Below, piece after piece: positions 16,151-24,583 of a stretch of 64,000 bases of DNA (position 1 is the stretch's first letter; every line of letters begins with the position of its first letter). The notes beneath the pieces were generated by a model. That model was not told the DNA's origin and did not search any database. It worked only from the letters and a program-made list of their open reading frames with translations. Both the position numbers and the translations under genes were made by a program. Source of the stretch: Paludibacteraceae bacterium (GTDB lineage Bacteria; Bacteroidota; Bacteroidia; Bacteroidales; Paludibacteraceae); NCBI GenBank assembly GCA_905233375.1, contig CAJOEJ010000003.1, positions 35,662 through 99,661 of the forward strand, written 5' to 3'.

Positions 16151-18406
16151 TTATTTGATAATGAGTCTGTTGCCCTTTATGTCCACGCGCACTTTACCGC
16201 CGTTTTGGAGCCTGCCGAACAGGATCTCTTTCATCAGCATCGAACTGAGGTACTTGCGCATCGCACGGTCCATCTCCCGTGCTCCGTATTTCTCGGAGTA
16301 TCCTTCGCGGATGAGGAAGTCGCGTGCCCGGTCAGTCAGTCTGACGGTAACGTTCTTGGCTTGGAGCCGCTCTTGCAGGATCGCCAGTTTCTTGTCGAAC
16401 ACCTGCGCCGCCATCTCACGCGACATGTCGTTGAAGACGACCATGCCGGACAGACGGTTGATGAACTCGGGTTTGAACGTCTTCTTGACGGTATCGAGCA
16501 TGGCGTCGCCTCGTGTCTTTGTGCTGCTTAATCCGACCGTTCCCATGGACGCGAACTGCGCTCCGGCGTTGCTGGTCATGATCAGAATGACGTTCTTGAA
16601 ATCCGCCTTGTTGCCTTTGTTGTCGGTCAGACGCGCATAGTCCATTACCTGGAGAAGGATGTTATAGATATCCTGGTGCGCTTTCTCGATCTCGTCGAGC
16701 AAGAGCACGCAGTTGGGCGACTTGCGGATGGCGTCTGTGAGCAGACCGCCGTCGTCGTAACCCACATATCCGGCAGGCGAACCGATGAGTTTGGCAACCG
16801 CATGTTTCTCCGTATATTCGGACATGTCGAAACGAATGAGTTCGACACCTAATTCCTGTGACAGCACTTTGCACAGTTCCGTTTTGCCGACCCCGGTCGG
16901 TCCGACGAAGAGCAGGCTGGCAAGCGGTTTGTCGGGTTCGTTGAGTCCTGCTTTCGCCATCTGCACGGCTTCGACGACTTGCCGTACGGCTTCGTCCTGT
17001 CCGAACAGTTGCGCCAGGATATGCTCCTCCAGCGTAGCCAGTTGCTTGTTCTCTCCATAGGAAGCGGCAAACATGTCGTCGGATAGTTTGCATATCTTCT
17101 TGACGGTCGCTTCGATGAGTTGGCGGTTGACGATTTGCGTTTTCTTCTTTAGCGGGTGCATCTCGCGATAGGCTCCGGCTTCGTCGATGATGTCGATGGC
17201 TTTGTCGGGCAGGAAGCGGTCGGTAATGTATTTGGCGCTCAGTTCGACGGCGTACGGCATCATTCCGTCCTCGTATCGCACGTGATGGTACTGCTCGTAC
17301 ATGGGTTTGAGTCCCTCGAGAATCTGAACGGCTTCCTCTTGCGATGGTTCGGGCACGTCTATCTTTTGGAACCGCCGCACGATGCCTTGCGATTTCTGCA
17401 TGTACTTGTTGTACTCCTTGTAGGTGGTTGCTCCGATGAAACGGATGTCCCCCGCTTCGAGATAGGGTTTGAGGATGTTGGACCCGTCAAGGCTCTCTCC
17501 GCCGGATGCACCGGAACCGATGAGCGTGTGGATCTCGTCGATATAGACGATGGCGTTTTTCTGCTTGGCGACACCTTTCATGACGCGCTTGATACGGTCT
17601 TCGAACTCGCCCCGATACTGCGTTCCGGCAATCATCGTACCCATATCCATCTGGTATATCCTGGCTCCTTTGAGCCGTTCGGGCACGTTGCCTTCTTCGA
17701 TCCGCTTTGCCAAGCCGTAGATGAGTGCGGTCTTGCCTACACCGGGTTCACCCACATGAAGCGGGTTGTTCTTGTCTCGCCGGCACAGTACCTGGATGGT
17801 TCTATCCAGCTCGGCTTCACGCCCGATGAGCGGGTTGTGGCTCGCTAACAGGTCGTTGATGCATACGACGAGTTCCGTCCACGCACGCGGTTTCTCGTAT
17901 CCGAAGATCCCTTCCAGCATCTCCTCTTCGTGCTCTTCTATCTCCGGATGGCGGTCAGGTAGCGGACGTCCTTCGTAGGCGTCGATGATGGAACGGAGCA
18001 GTTCGGTCTCGTCTTCGGTAAACTGGCTGCGCAGGATGTAGTTCGCCTGCGATTCCTCCAGTTGCAACATCGCATGCAGCACGTGCGTGGAATCGACCTC
18101 CTCTTTTCCTGCATTCGCGGCGTTCTCCTCCGCCATCGTCATCATCTGTACGAACTGCACGGATGGCACTATCTCGTATTCACCCACGCTGTCCGGCACG
18201 AAATTGGTCAGCATGTCGCCGTAGATGGGTTCTTTGAGATCCTTCTGGTAGTCCACGTGGTAACTCTCACAGAGCGCCATGAACTCGTTGTTACGGCAGC
18301 ATATACCGACCAGCAGCAGTTCCGGCGTGAGGAACTCGGCACGGCTGCTGACCGCGAAGGACTCCGCGAACTGAAGGGCTTCTGTTAATCGTTTGCTATT
18401 CTCCAT
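16151..18406 (-). CDS. clpA: ATP-dependent Clp protease ATP-binding subunit ClpA
   Basis: A 751-residue AAA+ unfoldase with the ClpA layout: N-domain (about 1-145), D1 with Walker A GEPGVGKTA and DEIHTLIGSGASGG, no long ClpB-type middle domain, and D2 with GPTGVGKTELCK, LLDEIEKAH and MTSNAGA. A VGL tripeptide in the expected ClpP-binding loop (MGTVGLSSTK) suggests docking to ClpP, which is encoded elsewhere. It lies 12 nt downstream of clpS and abuts aat. Confidence 0.95.
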   Translation of the reverse strand: MENSKRLTEALQFAESFAVSSRAEFLTPELLLVGICCRNNEFMALCESYHVDYQKDLKEPIYGDMLTNFVPDSVGEYEIVPSVQFVQMMTMAEENAANAGKEEVDSTHVLHAMLQLEESQANYILRSQFTEDETELLRSIIDAYEGRPLPDRHPEIEEHEEEMLEGIFGYEKPRAWTELVVCINDLLASHNPLIGREAELDRTIQVLCRRDKNNPLHVGEPGVGKTALIYGLAKRIEEGNVPERLKGARIYQMDMGTMIAGTQYRGEFEDRIKRVMKGVAKQKNAIVYIDEIHTLIGSGASGGESLDGSNILKPYLEAGDIRFIGATTYKEYNKYMQKSQGIVRRFQKIDVPEPSQEEAVQILEGLKPMYEQYHHVRYEDGMMPYAVELSAKYITDRFLPDKAIDIIDEAGAYREMHPLKKKTQIVNRQLIEATVKKICKLSDDMFAASYGENKQLATLEEHILAQLFGQDEAVRQVVEAVQMAKAGLNEPDKPLASLLFVGPTGVGKTELCKVLSQELGVELIRFDMSEYTEKHAVAKLIGSPAGYVGYDDGGLLTDAIRKSPNCVLLLDEIEKAHQDIYNILLQVMDYARLTDNKGNKADFKNVILIMTSNAGAQFASMGTVGLSSTKTRGDAMLDTVKKTFKPEFINRLSGMVVFNDMSREMAAQVFDKKLAILQERLQAKNVTVRLTDRARDFLIREGYSEKYGAREMDRAMRKYLSSMLMKEILFGRLQNGGKVRVDIKGNRLIIK

Positions 18407-18418
18407 CTTGTCCGGTTG

Positions 18419-18742
18419 TTAAAAAGGCAGATCCTCGGGCTCGTACGGCGCGATCGTGAGCCGCAAGGGGAATCCTTCGTCCTTTGCCATCTGCATGGTT
18501 TTGGTCACTTTGCTCACGGCGATGTCGTAAGGGTAGAGTCCTACGTTAGCGGAGCCGTTCTGATGCACGTCCAGCATGATCTGCGTCGCGTCTTCGGGAG
18601 ATTTGAAGAACACCACACGCAACACATGTACCACAAACTCCATCGTGGTCACGTCATCATTGTGCATGATCACATGATACCGTTTGGGTTTGCCAAAACG
18701 CGTTTTGGTCTGCAAATCCTGTTGAAATCTATTCTTTGCCAT
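18419..18742 (-). CDS. clpS: ClpS adaptor
   Basis: A 107-residue N-recognin. The core is YHVIMHNDDVTTMEFVVHVL, with the Asn-Asp pair that binds N-terminal residues, followed by DATQIMLDVHQNGSANVG and a KVTKTMQMAKDEGFPLRLTI end. It delivers N-degron substrates to ClpA. The start was set at MAKNRFQQ, 10 nt downstream of the methyltransferase-like gene; upstream codons are only an open shadow. It has a short flexible N-terminal tail, needed in ClpS for engagement with ClpA. Confidence 0.93.
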   Translation of the reverse strand: MAKNRFQQDLQTKTRFGKPKRYHVIMHNDDVTTMEFVVHVLRVVFFKSPEDATQIMLDVHQNGSANVGLYPYDIAVSKVTKTMQMAKDEGFPLRLTIAPYEPEDLPF

Positions 18743-18752
18743 TGTTTCTGTT

Positions 18753-19250
18753 TCATTTCTTGCACCCAGGCAGGAACCGTCCGGTACGTTTGCAATACGC
18801 TTCGTATTCGTCTCCGAAATCACGCCGTAGACGTTTCTCTTCGCTCAGCACTTGCACGAACATGATTGCCACGAAGATGATCCAAACCAGCAAGGCTTGC
18901 CATGTCCACAGCCACACGATATAGCCAGCCAGATAGACAAACGTCCCGGTGAGCATGGGATTGCGGTTGAGGCGATACGGACCATCCGTCATCAGATGCT
19001 GCGTGCGCGGACCTATCTCGTGGTCGAACGCGTCCATGGGATTGCCTTTGCCGTGCCGTTTCATATAGACGATGGTCCATATGCTGAGCGCCAGTCCGCC
19101 GAGCAGCAACAGACCTGTCAGGGAAGCGCGCAAGGCGCCGATATGCTCCAATGCCGGCATGCCGGATGCCAGCCACATGATCGTCGGCAGTAACATGACG
19201 AACATCACTCCGCCCAGCACGTAGCCGGCTGTTTCTTTGATCGTTATCAT
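18753..19250 (-). CDS. Isoprenylcysteine carboxyl methyltransferase-like membrane protein
   Basis: A 165-residue membrane protein with about four to five helices. The C-terminal signature is DGPYRLNRNPMLTG...EEKRLRRDFGDEYEAYCKRTGRFLP, shared by the ICMT/phospholipid methyltransferase (PEMT-like) families. It probably methylates a lipid or small molecule using SAM; the substrate is unknown. It sits between the carbonic anhydrase (10 nt) and clpS (10 nt). Confidence 0.8.
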   Translation of the reverse strand: MITIKETAGYVLGGVMFVMLLPTIMWLASGMPALEHIGALRASLTGLLLLGGLALSIWTIVYMKRHGKGNPMDAFDHEIGPRTQHLMTDGPYRLNRNPMLTGTFVYLAGYIVWLWTWQALLVWIIFVAIMFVQVLSEEKRLRRDFGDEYEAYCKRTGRFLPGCKK

Positions 19251-19260
19251 ATGAATGGAT

Positions 19261-19803
19261 TTAATGTATCTCTTCCAGCGCTCCCGTCACGGAGTCGATG
19301 ATGAAGCCGCGTACGGTCACATCTTCCGGTATGAGCGGATGGGTCTGGATGGTCTTGACGGTCTTGCGGACGGAGGTCTCGGTATCCCGGAATCCTTCGA
19401 GCCAGTGGTTGAGGTCGATGCCGCATTCGCGAATGGTATCGAGCGTCTCGTCTTTGATGCCGCGCGCTTTCATCACGTGGTGGAAATGGGCGTAGCTCAT
19501 GTGACAAGCGCCGCATTGCGAATGGGCAACCACCATAATCTCTTCCACTCCTAATTCATAAATCGCCACGATCAGGCTGCGCATAGCCGAGTCAAAGGGC
19601 GTGATGATCAGTCCGCCGGCGTTCTTGATGATCTTGGCGTCACCATTCTTGAGTCCGAGCGCGGCAGGAAGCAATTCCGTCAGGCGCGTGTCCATGCAGG
19701 TGAGTACCGCCAGTTTCTTGTCAGGGTACTTGTCGGTTATATACTGCTCGTAGCCTTGCTGCGCTACGAAGGAGCGGTTGTAATCAATAATCCGGTCTAT
19801 CAT
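19261..19803 (-). CDS. Beta-carbonic anhydrase
   Basis: A 180-residue beta-class carbonic anhydrase that interconverts CO2 and bicarbonate. Zinc ligands and the Asp-Arg dyad are visible: C36-x-D38-x-R40 in LTCMDTRL and the His/Cys pair in VVAHSQCGAC near residue 96. The start MIDRIIDYNR was chosen because the frame upstream crosses a promoter (TTTGCATATATG then TATCTTTG on this strand). It is probably the first gene of the long leftward operon that continues through clpS. Confidence 0.9.
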   Translation of the reverse strand: MIDRIIDYNRSFVAQQGYEQYITDKYPDKKLAVLTCMDTRLTELLPAALGLKNGDAKIIKNAGGLIITPFDSAMRSLIVAIYELGVEEIMVVAHSQCGACHMSYAHFHHVMKARGIKDETLDTIRECGIDLNHWLEGFRDTETSVRKTVKTIQTHPLIPEDVTVRGFIIDSVTGALEEIH

Positions 19804-19875
19804 AGTAATTTGTACGTTTCCGCTTGCAAAGATACATAAAAATTCCCATATATGCAAATGTATATGGGATTTTTT

Positions 19876-20448
19876 TTATTTTGCAGCCATTTTTAATCCG
19901 GATGAAAGCACTCTGCACGGGTTGCCGGCAGCTACGGTGTTGGCGGGTATGTCATGGGTCACGACGGAACCGGCTCCTATCGTGCAGTTGTCGCCGATGG
20001 TCACACCCGGAAGGATGGTCACATTGCCGCCGATCCACACGCTGTTGCCAATCGTCACCGGCTTTGCCCATTCCCGACGCGTGTTGCGTTCCGACGGGTT
20101 CGTGCTGTGACAGGCGGTATAGATCTGCACGTGCGGACCCATGAAACAATCGTCGCCGATGGTCACGTACGCCTCGTCCAATACCGTCAGCCCGAAATTG
20201 GCAAAGAACCGCTTGCCGACACGGATATGCTTGCCGTAGTCGCAGTAGAAAGGCTGATTGATGAAGGTATCTTCATCTGCCAGACCAAGCATCTCACGGA
20301 GCATTTGGTTTCGTGCCGCAAAATCGGTCGGCAGCAGGTTGTTGTATTGTTGGCAAAGCACCTTGACGGCATTCAGGTCTTTGAGCAACTCTGCATCGCA
20401 GGCATCATACACCTCGCCTGCCAACATCTTCTCTCGTTCTGTCTTCAT
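19876..20448 (-). CDS. Maltose/galactoside O-acetyltransferase family (hexapeptide repeat)
   Basis: A 190-residue LbH acyltransferase: an N-terminal helical maltose-acetyltransferase domain (MKTEREKMLAGEVYDACDAE), then hexapeptide repeats forming a left-handed beta helix (VTIGDDCFMGPHVQIYTACH, with the catalytic His, then IGNSVWIGGNVTILPGVTIG and GAGSVVTHDIPANTVAAG). It transfers acetyl from acetyl-CoA to a sugar hydroxyl. The start MKTEREKM gives the family N-terminus. Confidence 0.9.
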   Translation of the reverse strand: MKTEREKMLAGEVYDACDAELLKDLNAVKVLCQQYNNLLPTDFAARNQMLREMLGLADEDTFINQPFYCDYGKHIRVGKRFFANFGLTVLDEAYVTIGDDCFMGPHVQIYTACHSTNPSERNTRREWAKPVTIGNSVWIGGNVTILPGVTIGDNCTIGAGSVVTHDIPANTVAAGNPCRVLSSGLKMAAK

Positions 20449-20480
20449 GTCATTCCTTAAAGAATAAAGATACTTGGCTT

Positions 20481-21680
20481 TTAATACAAGAATCCCACAA
20501 TCCAAATCGGTAACTTATGCCCGATAGCGGTCTCCATATTGTCAGCCAGCACGTATGAGTTTGGCAGATTGGCTATCTGGCTGAAGTCCTTGTCTTCGCC
20601 TCCAACCTCTATTGTGTATTTCCCGTCTATCTTGAAATCGCCGTGTTTCTTGCCAAATTCCAACTTATGTTTGGCTGACAACTGGTTTGCGACAAACGTC
20701 TCTCTTGCTGTCCCGATCCGTACCGGTGTGGTTGCCCACGCATAGAGCATGTTGGGGTTGTCAATATATATCTTATCCGGCTTTTGCATCCGTTTGGCAT
20801 TCACGAGGTCGCCGTATAACAGGCGCAACAACTTGGCTTTGTCCATATAATTCAGATAAGCCACAACCGTTTCCCGCTTCAACCCGCTCTGAACCGATAG
20901 TTTCGATATATCCAACTGATACGGCTCACTTGTACATAGCATTGTCATCAGTGCCTTTATCTTCCGTGTGTTGCCCACATCTACCTTGCATATCTTTGTC
21001 AGTTCATCATCAATCGTGTGGTTCACTACTTGCTGAATGGCTATGTAGTAATCCGTCTCGTTGTCCAAATAATACGGGTAGTATCCGTAATGCAGATACT
21101 CTTGAAAGAGCGCCACAGGTCTGCCCTTGCTATTCATTTCTTGAATCAACGGAGCCGGATTAGTCAACACTTCCTCCAGCGGATATACCGGCATCTCTAT
21201 ACCTTTGTAGAAATGCAGGAACTCCCTAAAACTCAATCCCTGGATGTCATGATTGATACATCTCCTGCTCAGATCAGCATCCCCTTCTGTCATACTCAAC
21301 AAGCTACTTCCACTAATCACCATCTTAATGGAGGGATAACTGTCGTATATCTCTTTGATCTCCCGGCTCCAGTTCTCATACTTGTGTATCTCATCTATGA
21401 ACAGGTGTTTGCCTCCGATAAGATAGAATTGCTCCGCCAAATCCAGAATACTATGCGTTGAGAAGTATGCGTCATCGCACGAAACGTACAACACTTGTCT
21501 GTCCATATATGCATAATGCTGCTTGATGTACTGCCGCATCATGGTGGTTTTTCCTACACCTTTTGGACCGCGTATGGCCATCAGCCGAGCATCCCAGTTG
21601 ATACTCTGCGCCCATTGCCGTACAATCTCCAGAGGTGTTCTTTCCCATAACCTGTCATGTTTCTTAATCAATGTATCCAT
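20481..21680 (-). CDS. AAA-family ATPase with DUF4143-type C-terminus
   Basis: A 399-residue protein of the AAA_14/DUF4143 group that is often multicopy in Bacteroidales. Walker A is IRGPKGVGKTTMMRQYIKQ, Walker B is LFIDEIHKY, sensor-like VISGSSLLSM follows, and a winged-helix/nuclease-like C-terminal part carries LEFGKKHGDFKIDGKYTIEVGG (PD-(D/E)xK-like E-G-K spacing). The biological role of the family is not established. Upstream are three 22-bp repeats spaced exactly 33 bp. The nearest genes are on the same strand but well separated, so it is probably monocistronic. Confidence 0.85.
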   Translation of the reverse strand: MDTLIKKHDRLWERTPLEIVRQWAQSINWDARLMAIRGPKGVGKTTMMRQYIKQHYAYMDRQVLYVSCDDAYFSTHSILDLAEQFYLIGGKHLFIDEIHKYENWSREIKEIYDSYPSIKMVISGSSLLSMTEGDADLSRRCINHDIQGLSFREFLHFYKGIEMPVYPLEEVLTNPAPLIQEMNSKGRPVALFQEYLHYGYYPYYLDNETDYYIAIQQVVNHTIDDELTKICKVDVGNTRKIKALMTMLCTSEPYQLDISKLSVQSGLKRETVVAYLNYMDKAKLLRLLYGDLVNAKRMQKPDKIYIDNPNMLYAWATTPVRIGTARETFVANQLSAKHKLEFGKKHGDFKIDGKYTIEVGGEDKDFSQIANLPNSYVLADNMETAIGHKLPIWIVGFLY

Positions 21681-21835
21681 ATTTCTAATTGTTACATTTT
21701 TACGTTATTTGCACATTTTGTCCGTTGCAAAGGTCAAATTATACCTGTATTTGTCCGTTATAAAGGTCAAAAACTGCGCAATTTTGTCCGTTGCAGGGTG
21801 CAAAATTACAAAAAACGACTGATATATGCAAGTTT
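21681..21835 (-). promoter_or_regulatory. Promoter with three 33-bp-phased direct repeats upstream of the AAA ATPase
   Basis: On the plus strand three copies of TTTGTCCGTTGCAAAGGT-CAAA start at 21717, 21750 and 21783, so their spacing is exactly 33 bp (about three helical turns). The third is degenerate at one end and merges with the minus-strand -7 element TAATTTTG (21801-21808). A CTTGCATATATC -33 region lies beyond it. Units 1 and 2 therefore lie in the transcribed leader. They could be operator sites or an RNA-level control. Confidence 0.6.
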
Positions 21836-22138
21836 TTCCTCAAAAAAATGCTTTTTATCTCCATTTTTTTTCATTTTGCAGTATTCAAACTGCTGCAAAG
21901 CGGCATTTTTACCTCGCATTTAACAGATAACCTCCCGCAAATAGGAGGTTCTCTGTTGATAACATCTCGAAAGGCTATTCTGACGCTTTTGCTCATTAGA
22001 ACATTGTTCCATTGTACATTGTTCTTTGTCCCTTTGTACTTTTTCTCGCCTTTTGTCCTAAAAGGACGTCCCGTGACGTCACTTTTTCGCTTTGCTTCTC
22101 AGCCGTTTGCCGAGGGCGTTAGGATCTTCTTTGTCATT
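21836..22138. other. Intergenic region with hairpins and a 7-bp repeat array
   Basis: No gene is seen. AACAGA-AACCTCC (21922-21935) pairs with GGAGGTT-TCTGTT (21944-21957), a strong stem that may terminate the leftward operon ending at 22139. At 22003-22039 is an ATTGTAC/TTTGTCC heptad array. GTCCT-AAA-AGGAC and GACGTC palindromes follow near 22055-22080. Confidence 0.6.
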
Positions 22139-22810
22139 TTAATTCATTTGGGTGTATTTTTCTCTGGAAAAGCTCCATGGACGTCCGTCTGGAACACCTT
22201 TCAAACGTATTCCTTGCTCATCGTATTTGTCCACACCTTTGCGTTGCGTACCCGGTTTAATGCCATCATTAATTTTTAATAGTGAAGAACTATCTACCCA
22301 TGCGATTTCATTATTCTCCATGTTGAAACCATTCAGGAAAGTTTTCAGATACAGAACTTGGGGGTTAATCGGGTTAGAATCTACAGACGGATTATAGTAG
22401 CGGAATTTTTGAAGTTTCGTGTCCCACTTGATCCATTGTTGCTTTTGGATGTCCCAGACTTGATATGCCCGAATGAGTACAGATGCGCGATATTGCTTCT
22501 CCTCGTTCTCAAATGTAATGTCATATCCCGAATCATGGGCATGAAGTGACATCAACGGGAAATATGGCAAATCTATGCCTTCATCAACCATTCTTTTGTT
22601 CCTGTGATACACGATAAGGTCTTGAATACCATCATTCTCGCTGTGAAAATAGAATTCTATAGTTGTCGGGTAGATACGATACTCGTTACGTATTTGCAGG
22701 AAACCACCGGACAGGAAATAAGGTGCCAGTTCCTCAAATTTCAAGGTCAGCAAACTTTCATCATTTCCCGAAAACGTAAATTTCTGTAACTCTTTCTTTA
22801 AACTAATCAT
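22139..22810 (-). CDS. Hypothetical protein
   Basis: A 223-residue soluble protein I do not recognise. It begins MISLKKELQKFTFSGNDESL and is rich in aromatic and polar residues (GFLQIRNEYRIYPTTIEFYF, IVYHRNKRMVDEG, MSLHAHDSGYDITF). The HAHDSGYD stretch and conserved-looking HRNK could form an active site in a glycosylase- or phosphatase-like domain, but this is a guess. It is AT-richer than its neighbours. It lies 10 nt after the metallo-hydrolase gene, so it is the last gene of that operon. Confidence 0.7.
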   Translation of the reverse strand: MISLKKELQKFTFSGNDESLLTLKFEELAPYFLSGGFLQIRNEYRIYPTTIEFYFHSENDGIQDLIVYHRNKRMVDEGIDLPYFPLMSLHAHDSGYDITFENEEKQYRASVLIRAYQVWDIQKQQWIKWDTKLQKFRYYNPSVDSNPINPQVLYLKTFLNGFNMENNEIAWVDSSSLLKINDGIKPGTQRKGVDKYDEQGIRLKGVPDGRPWSFSREKYTQMN

Positions 22811-22820
22811 AGTCGGTTCT

Positions 22821-23903
22821 TTATAATTTCACGATGGTTCCTATCGGCGCATCCAACAGGCGGATGGCGTGTTTGGTGGCGATAGCGTGTGCTACGCTGT
22901 CCGGCTCGGACCACGGATGAACGGACAAGGCGTATTTGTCGTGGTGGACGGTGAAGACCTGTCGGGCTTGGAGGTCAAGAATGGCTTTCTCCAGATCTTC
23001 CGGCGTAGTATGTATATATTTCCATCTGGCGTTGTACTGTCCGTTTTCGAGGAACGCGAGATCAATGGAACCGAAACGATTATATATTTCAGCAAATCGC
23101 TTGTCGTAGCCTCCGTCACCGCCGATATACACCTTGCGTCCTCCGTCTTCGACCATGAACGAAGCCCAGAGCGTCTGATTGCGTTTGCCTATCAAGCGAT
23201 TGGAGAAATGGCGGGACGGGAGACAGGTTATTTGTAATTGGTGATTGGTTATTGGTGATTGGTCGTACCAATCCATCTCTATGATCTGCTCGTCCGTATA
23301 ATCCCAATAACGCAGGTAGTCGGCAATACCGAGCGGACAAACTACCTGTTTCACTCGTTCGCGGATGTCTCGGAGCGTGGCATAATCCATATGATCCCAA
23401 TGCTCGTGTGTGATGATGAGCACATCGATATCCGGCAGATCGTCCGGCCGGTAGATGTCTGTACCGGGAAAAGCTTTGAGCATCATGGATGCCGGCCATT
23501 CGGGTTGGAGTAGGGGATCGACGAGGAAACGTTTGCCGTTCAGGCAGAACAGATAGGACGAATGTCCGAACCACACCAGCCAGTCGCTATCGGTCGGTTG
23601 GTTCTTGAGGTCGTTTTTGACGGCAGGTATTGGTTCCTGCGGTATTCGCAGCGTATCTTTGTCTGTAAGGAACCGCCATAAGGTGCCCCACGCGCTGTTT
23701 TTGTCCCGGTCACTATGCGCTCCTGTGAACTGGGGTGTCGGTATCTGGTTCCGGAACATGCCGTTCCGCCAGTTGGGCGATGACTGTATGCGCTCCGTCG
23801 AACGATGGCGCCATAGTCCGAAAGCAGGGTGCGAGAGTATCTCTATCGTTGCTACTACAATCGCCAGAATGATACTCAGTATGATATAAAGGGTCTTCGA
23901 CAT
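22821..23903 (-). CDS. MBL-fold metallo-hydrolase (NAPE-PLD/UlaG-like)
   Basis: A 360-residue protein with an N-terminal membrane anchor (about residues 5-22) and a metallo-beta-lactamase fold. Metal ligands are in ITHEHWDHMD, SRHFSNRL, GGDGGYDKRF and VHHDKYALS. Overall it resembles the NAPE-PLD/RomA-type family of predicted lipid or lactone hydrolases, and it faces the periplasm by topology. A four-unit ATTGGTN array (23237-23264) encodes the insert YDQSPITNHQLQIT directly before the SRHF metal-site strand. It is third in a four-gene leftward run with gaps of 9-11 nt. Confidence 0.88.
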   Translation of the reverse strand: MSKTLYIILSIILAIVVATIEILSHPAFGLWRHRSTERIQSSPNWRNGMFRNQIPTPQFTGAHSDRDKNSAWGTLWRFLTDKDTLRIPQEPIPAVKNDLKNQPTDSDWLVWFGHSSYLFCLNGKRFLVDPLLQPEWPASMMLKAFPGTDIYRPDDLPDIDVLIITHEHWDHMDYATLRDIRERVKQVVCPLGIADYLRYWDYTDEQIIEMDWYDQSPITNHQLQITCLPSRHFSNRLIGKRNQTLWASFMVEDGGRKVYIGGDGGYDKRFAEIYNRFGSIDLAFLENGQYNARWKYIHTTPEDLEKAILDLQARQVFTVHHDKYALSVHPWSEPDSVAHAIATKHAIRLLDAPIGTIVKL

Positions 23904-23912
23904 CTTTGCATC

Positions 23913-24572
23913 TTATATTTCATCCGCGCTCGAAACGGACAGGGCATGCAGGATGGATTCCCACACGGGGCGAATGTCCGCTGCGTCTATGGCATGAATC
24001 GGGATGTGGAATGTGTATCGGTCTATCTCCTGCGCGACAGGTATATCCGCTTCGCGGCACGCGCACATTATCGGATCGGGATAGATATAATCAATGAGCC
24101 AATGGATATAGAACTCGTAGGCGTAATGGTCGTTTGCCCGAAGTTCGTGCATATCGGGCATCAAAAGCCATATACGCTTGCAAGACAGTTGATAAATATG
24201 GTTCAAAAAAATGCGGACAGGCGTATCCATCAAGCTGTAAAACGTCTTGTAGGAGTATAGCCTGGAGTCAAACAGGTACATTCCCGGAAACTCCATGATC
24301 CGGCATACGGGTCTGGATTCCAGGTCCTGCACTTCCAAGAGAGCATACTGCTGCCATACGTGCCGGTTATCCGGATGATATTTGGTATCGGGACGAATGG
24401 TATAGCCTTGGGATGGCAGATAGCCGGACAAGCGGGATACGAGGGTGGTACGTTCGTCATTCTTGTCGCAGAACAGAATGACGAGCGGTACCTCATCCTT
24501 GGGTACATAGAACGAATCGTCCGGATGCGGCGTGATGGTCATGCGGGATAATGCAGTAAAGGGATTCATCAT
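23913..24572 (-). CDS. Hypothetical protein, possible degenerate P-loop
   Basis: A 219-residue protein of unknown family. The segment VPLVILFCDKNDERTTLVSRL has the strand-loop-helix pattern of a P-loop but lacks GxxxxGK[ST]. CRIMEFPGMYLFDSR recalls a switch II DxxG-type motif, and RIWLLMPDMHELR could be the next strand. It could be a degenerate small-GTPase-like or STAND-adjacent protein. It starts 11 nt after the gene at 24584 and is followed by the metallo-hydrolase after 9 nt. Confidence 0.7.
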   Translation of the reverse strand: MMNPFTALSRMTITPHPDDSFYVPKDEVPLVILFCDKNDERTTLVSRLSGYLPSQGYTIRPDTKYHPDNRHVWQQYALLEVQDLESRPVCRIMEFPGMYLFDSRLYSYKTFYSLMDTPVRIFLNHIYQLSCKRIWLLMPDMHELRANDHYAYEFYIHWLIDYIYPDPIMCACREADIPVAQEIDRYTFHIPIHAIDAADIRPVWESILHALSVSSADEI

Positions 24573-24583
24573 GGCGGTGTTGT

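Noticed and set aside
18820..19176. Arg/His-rich frame inside the methyltransferase-like gene
   Set aside because: Its composition is typical of an out-of-frame shadow, and the real gene in the other frame has the family motifs.
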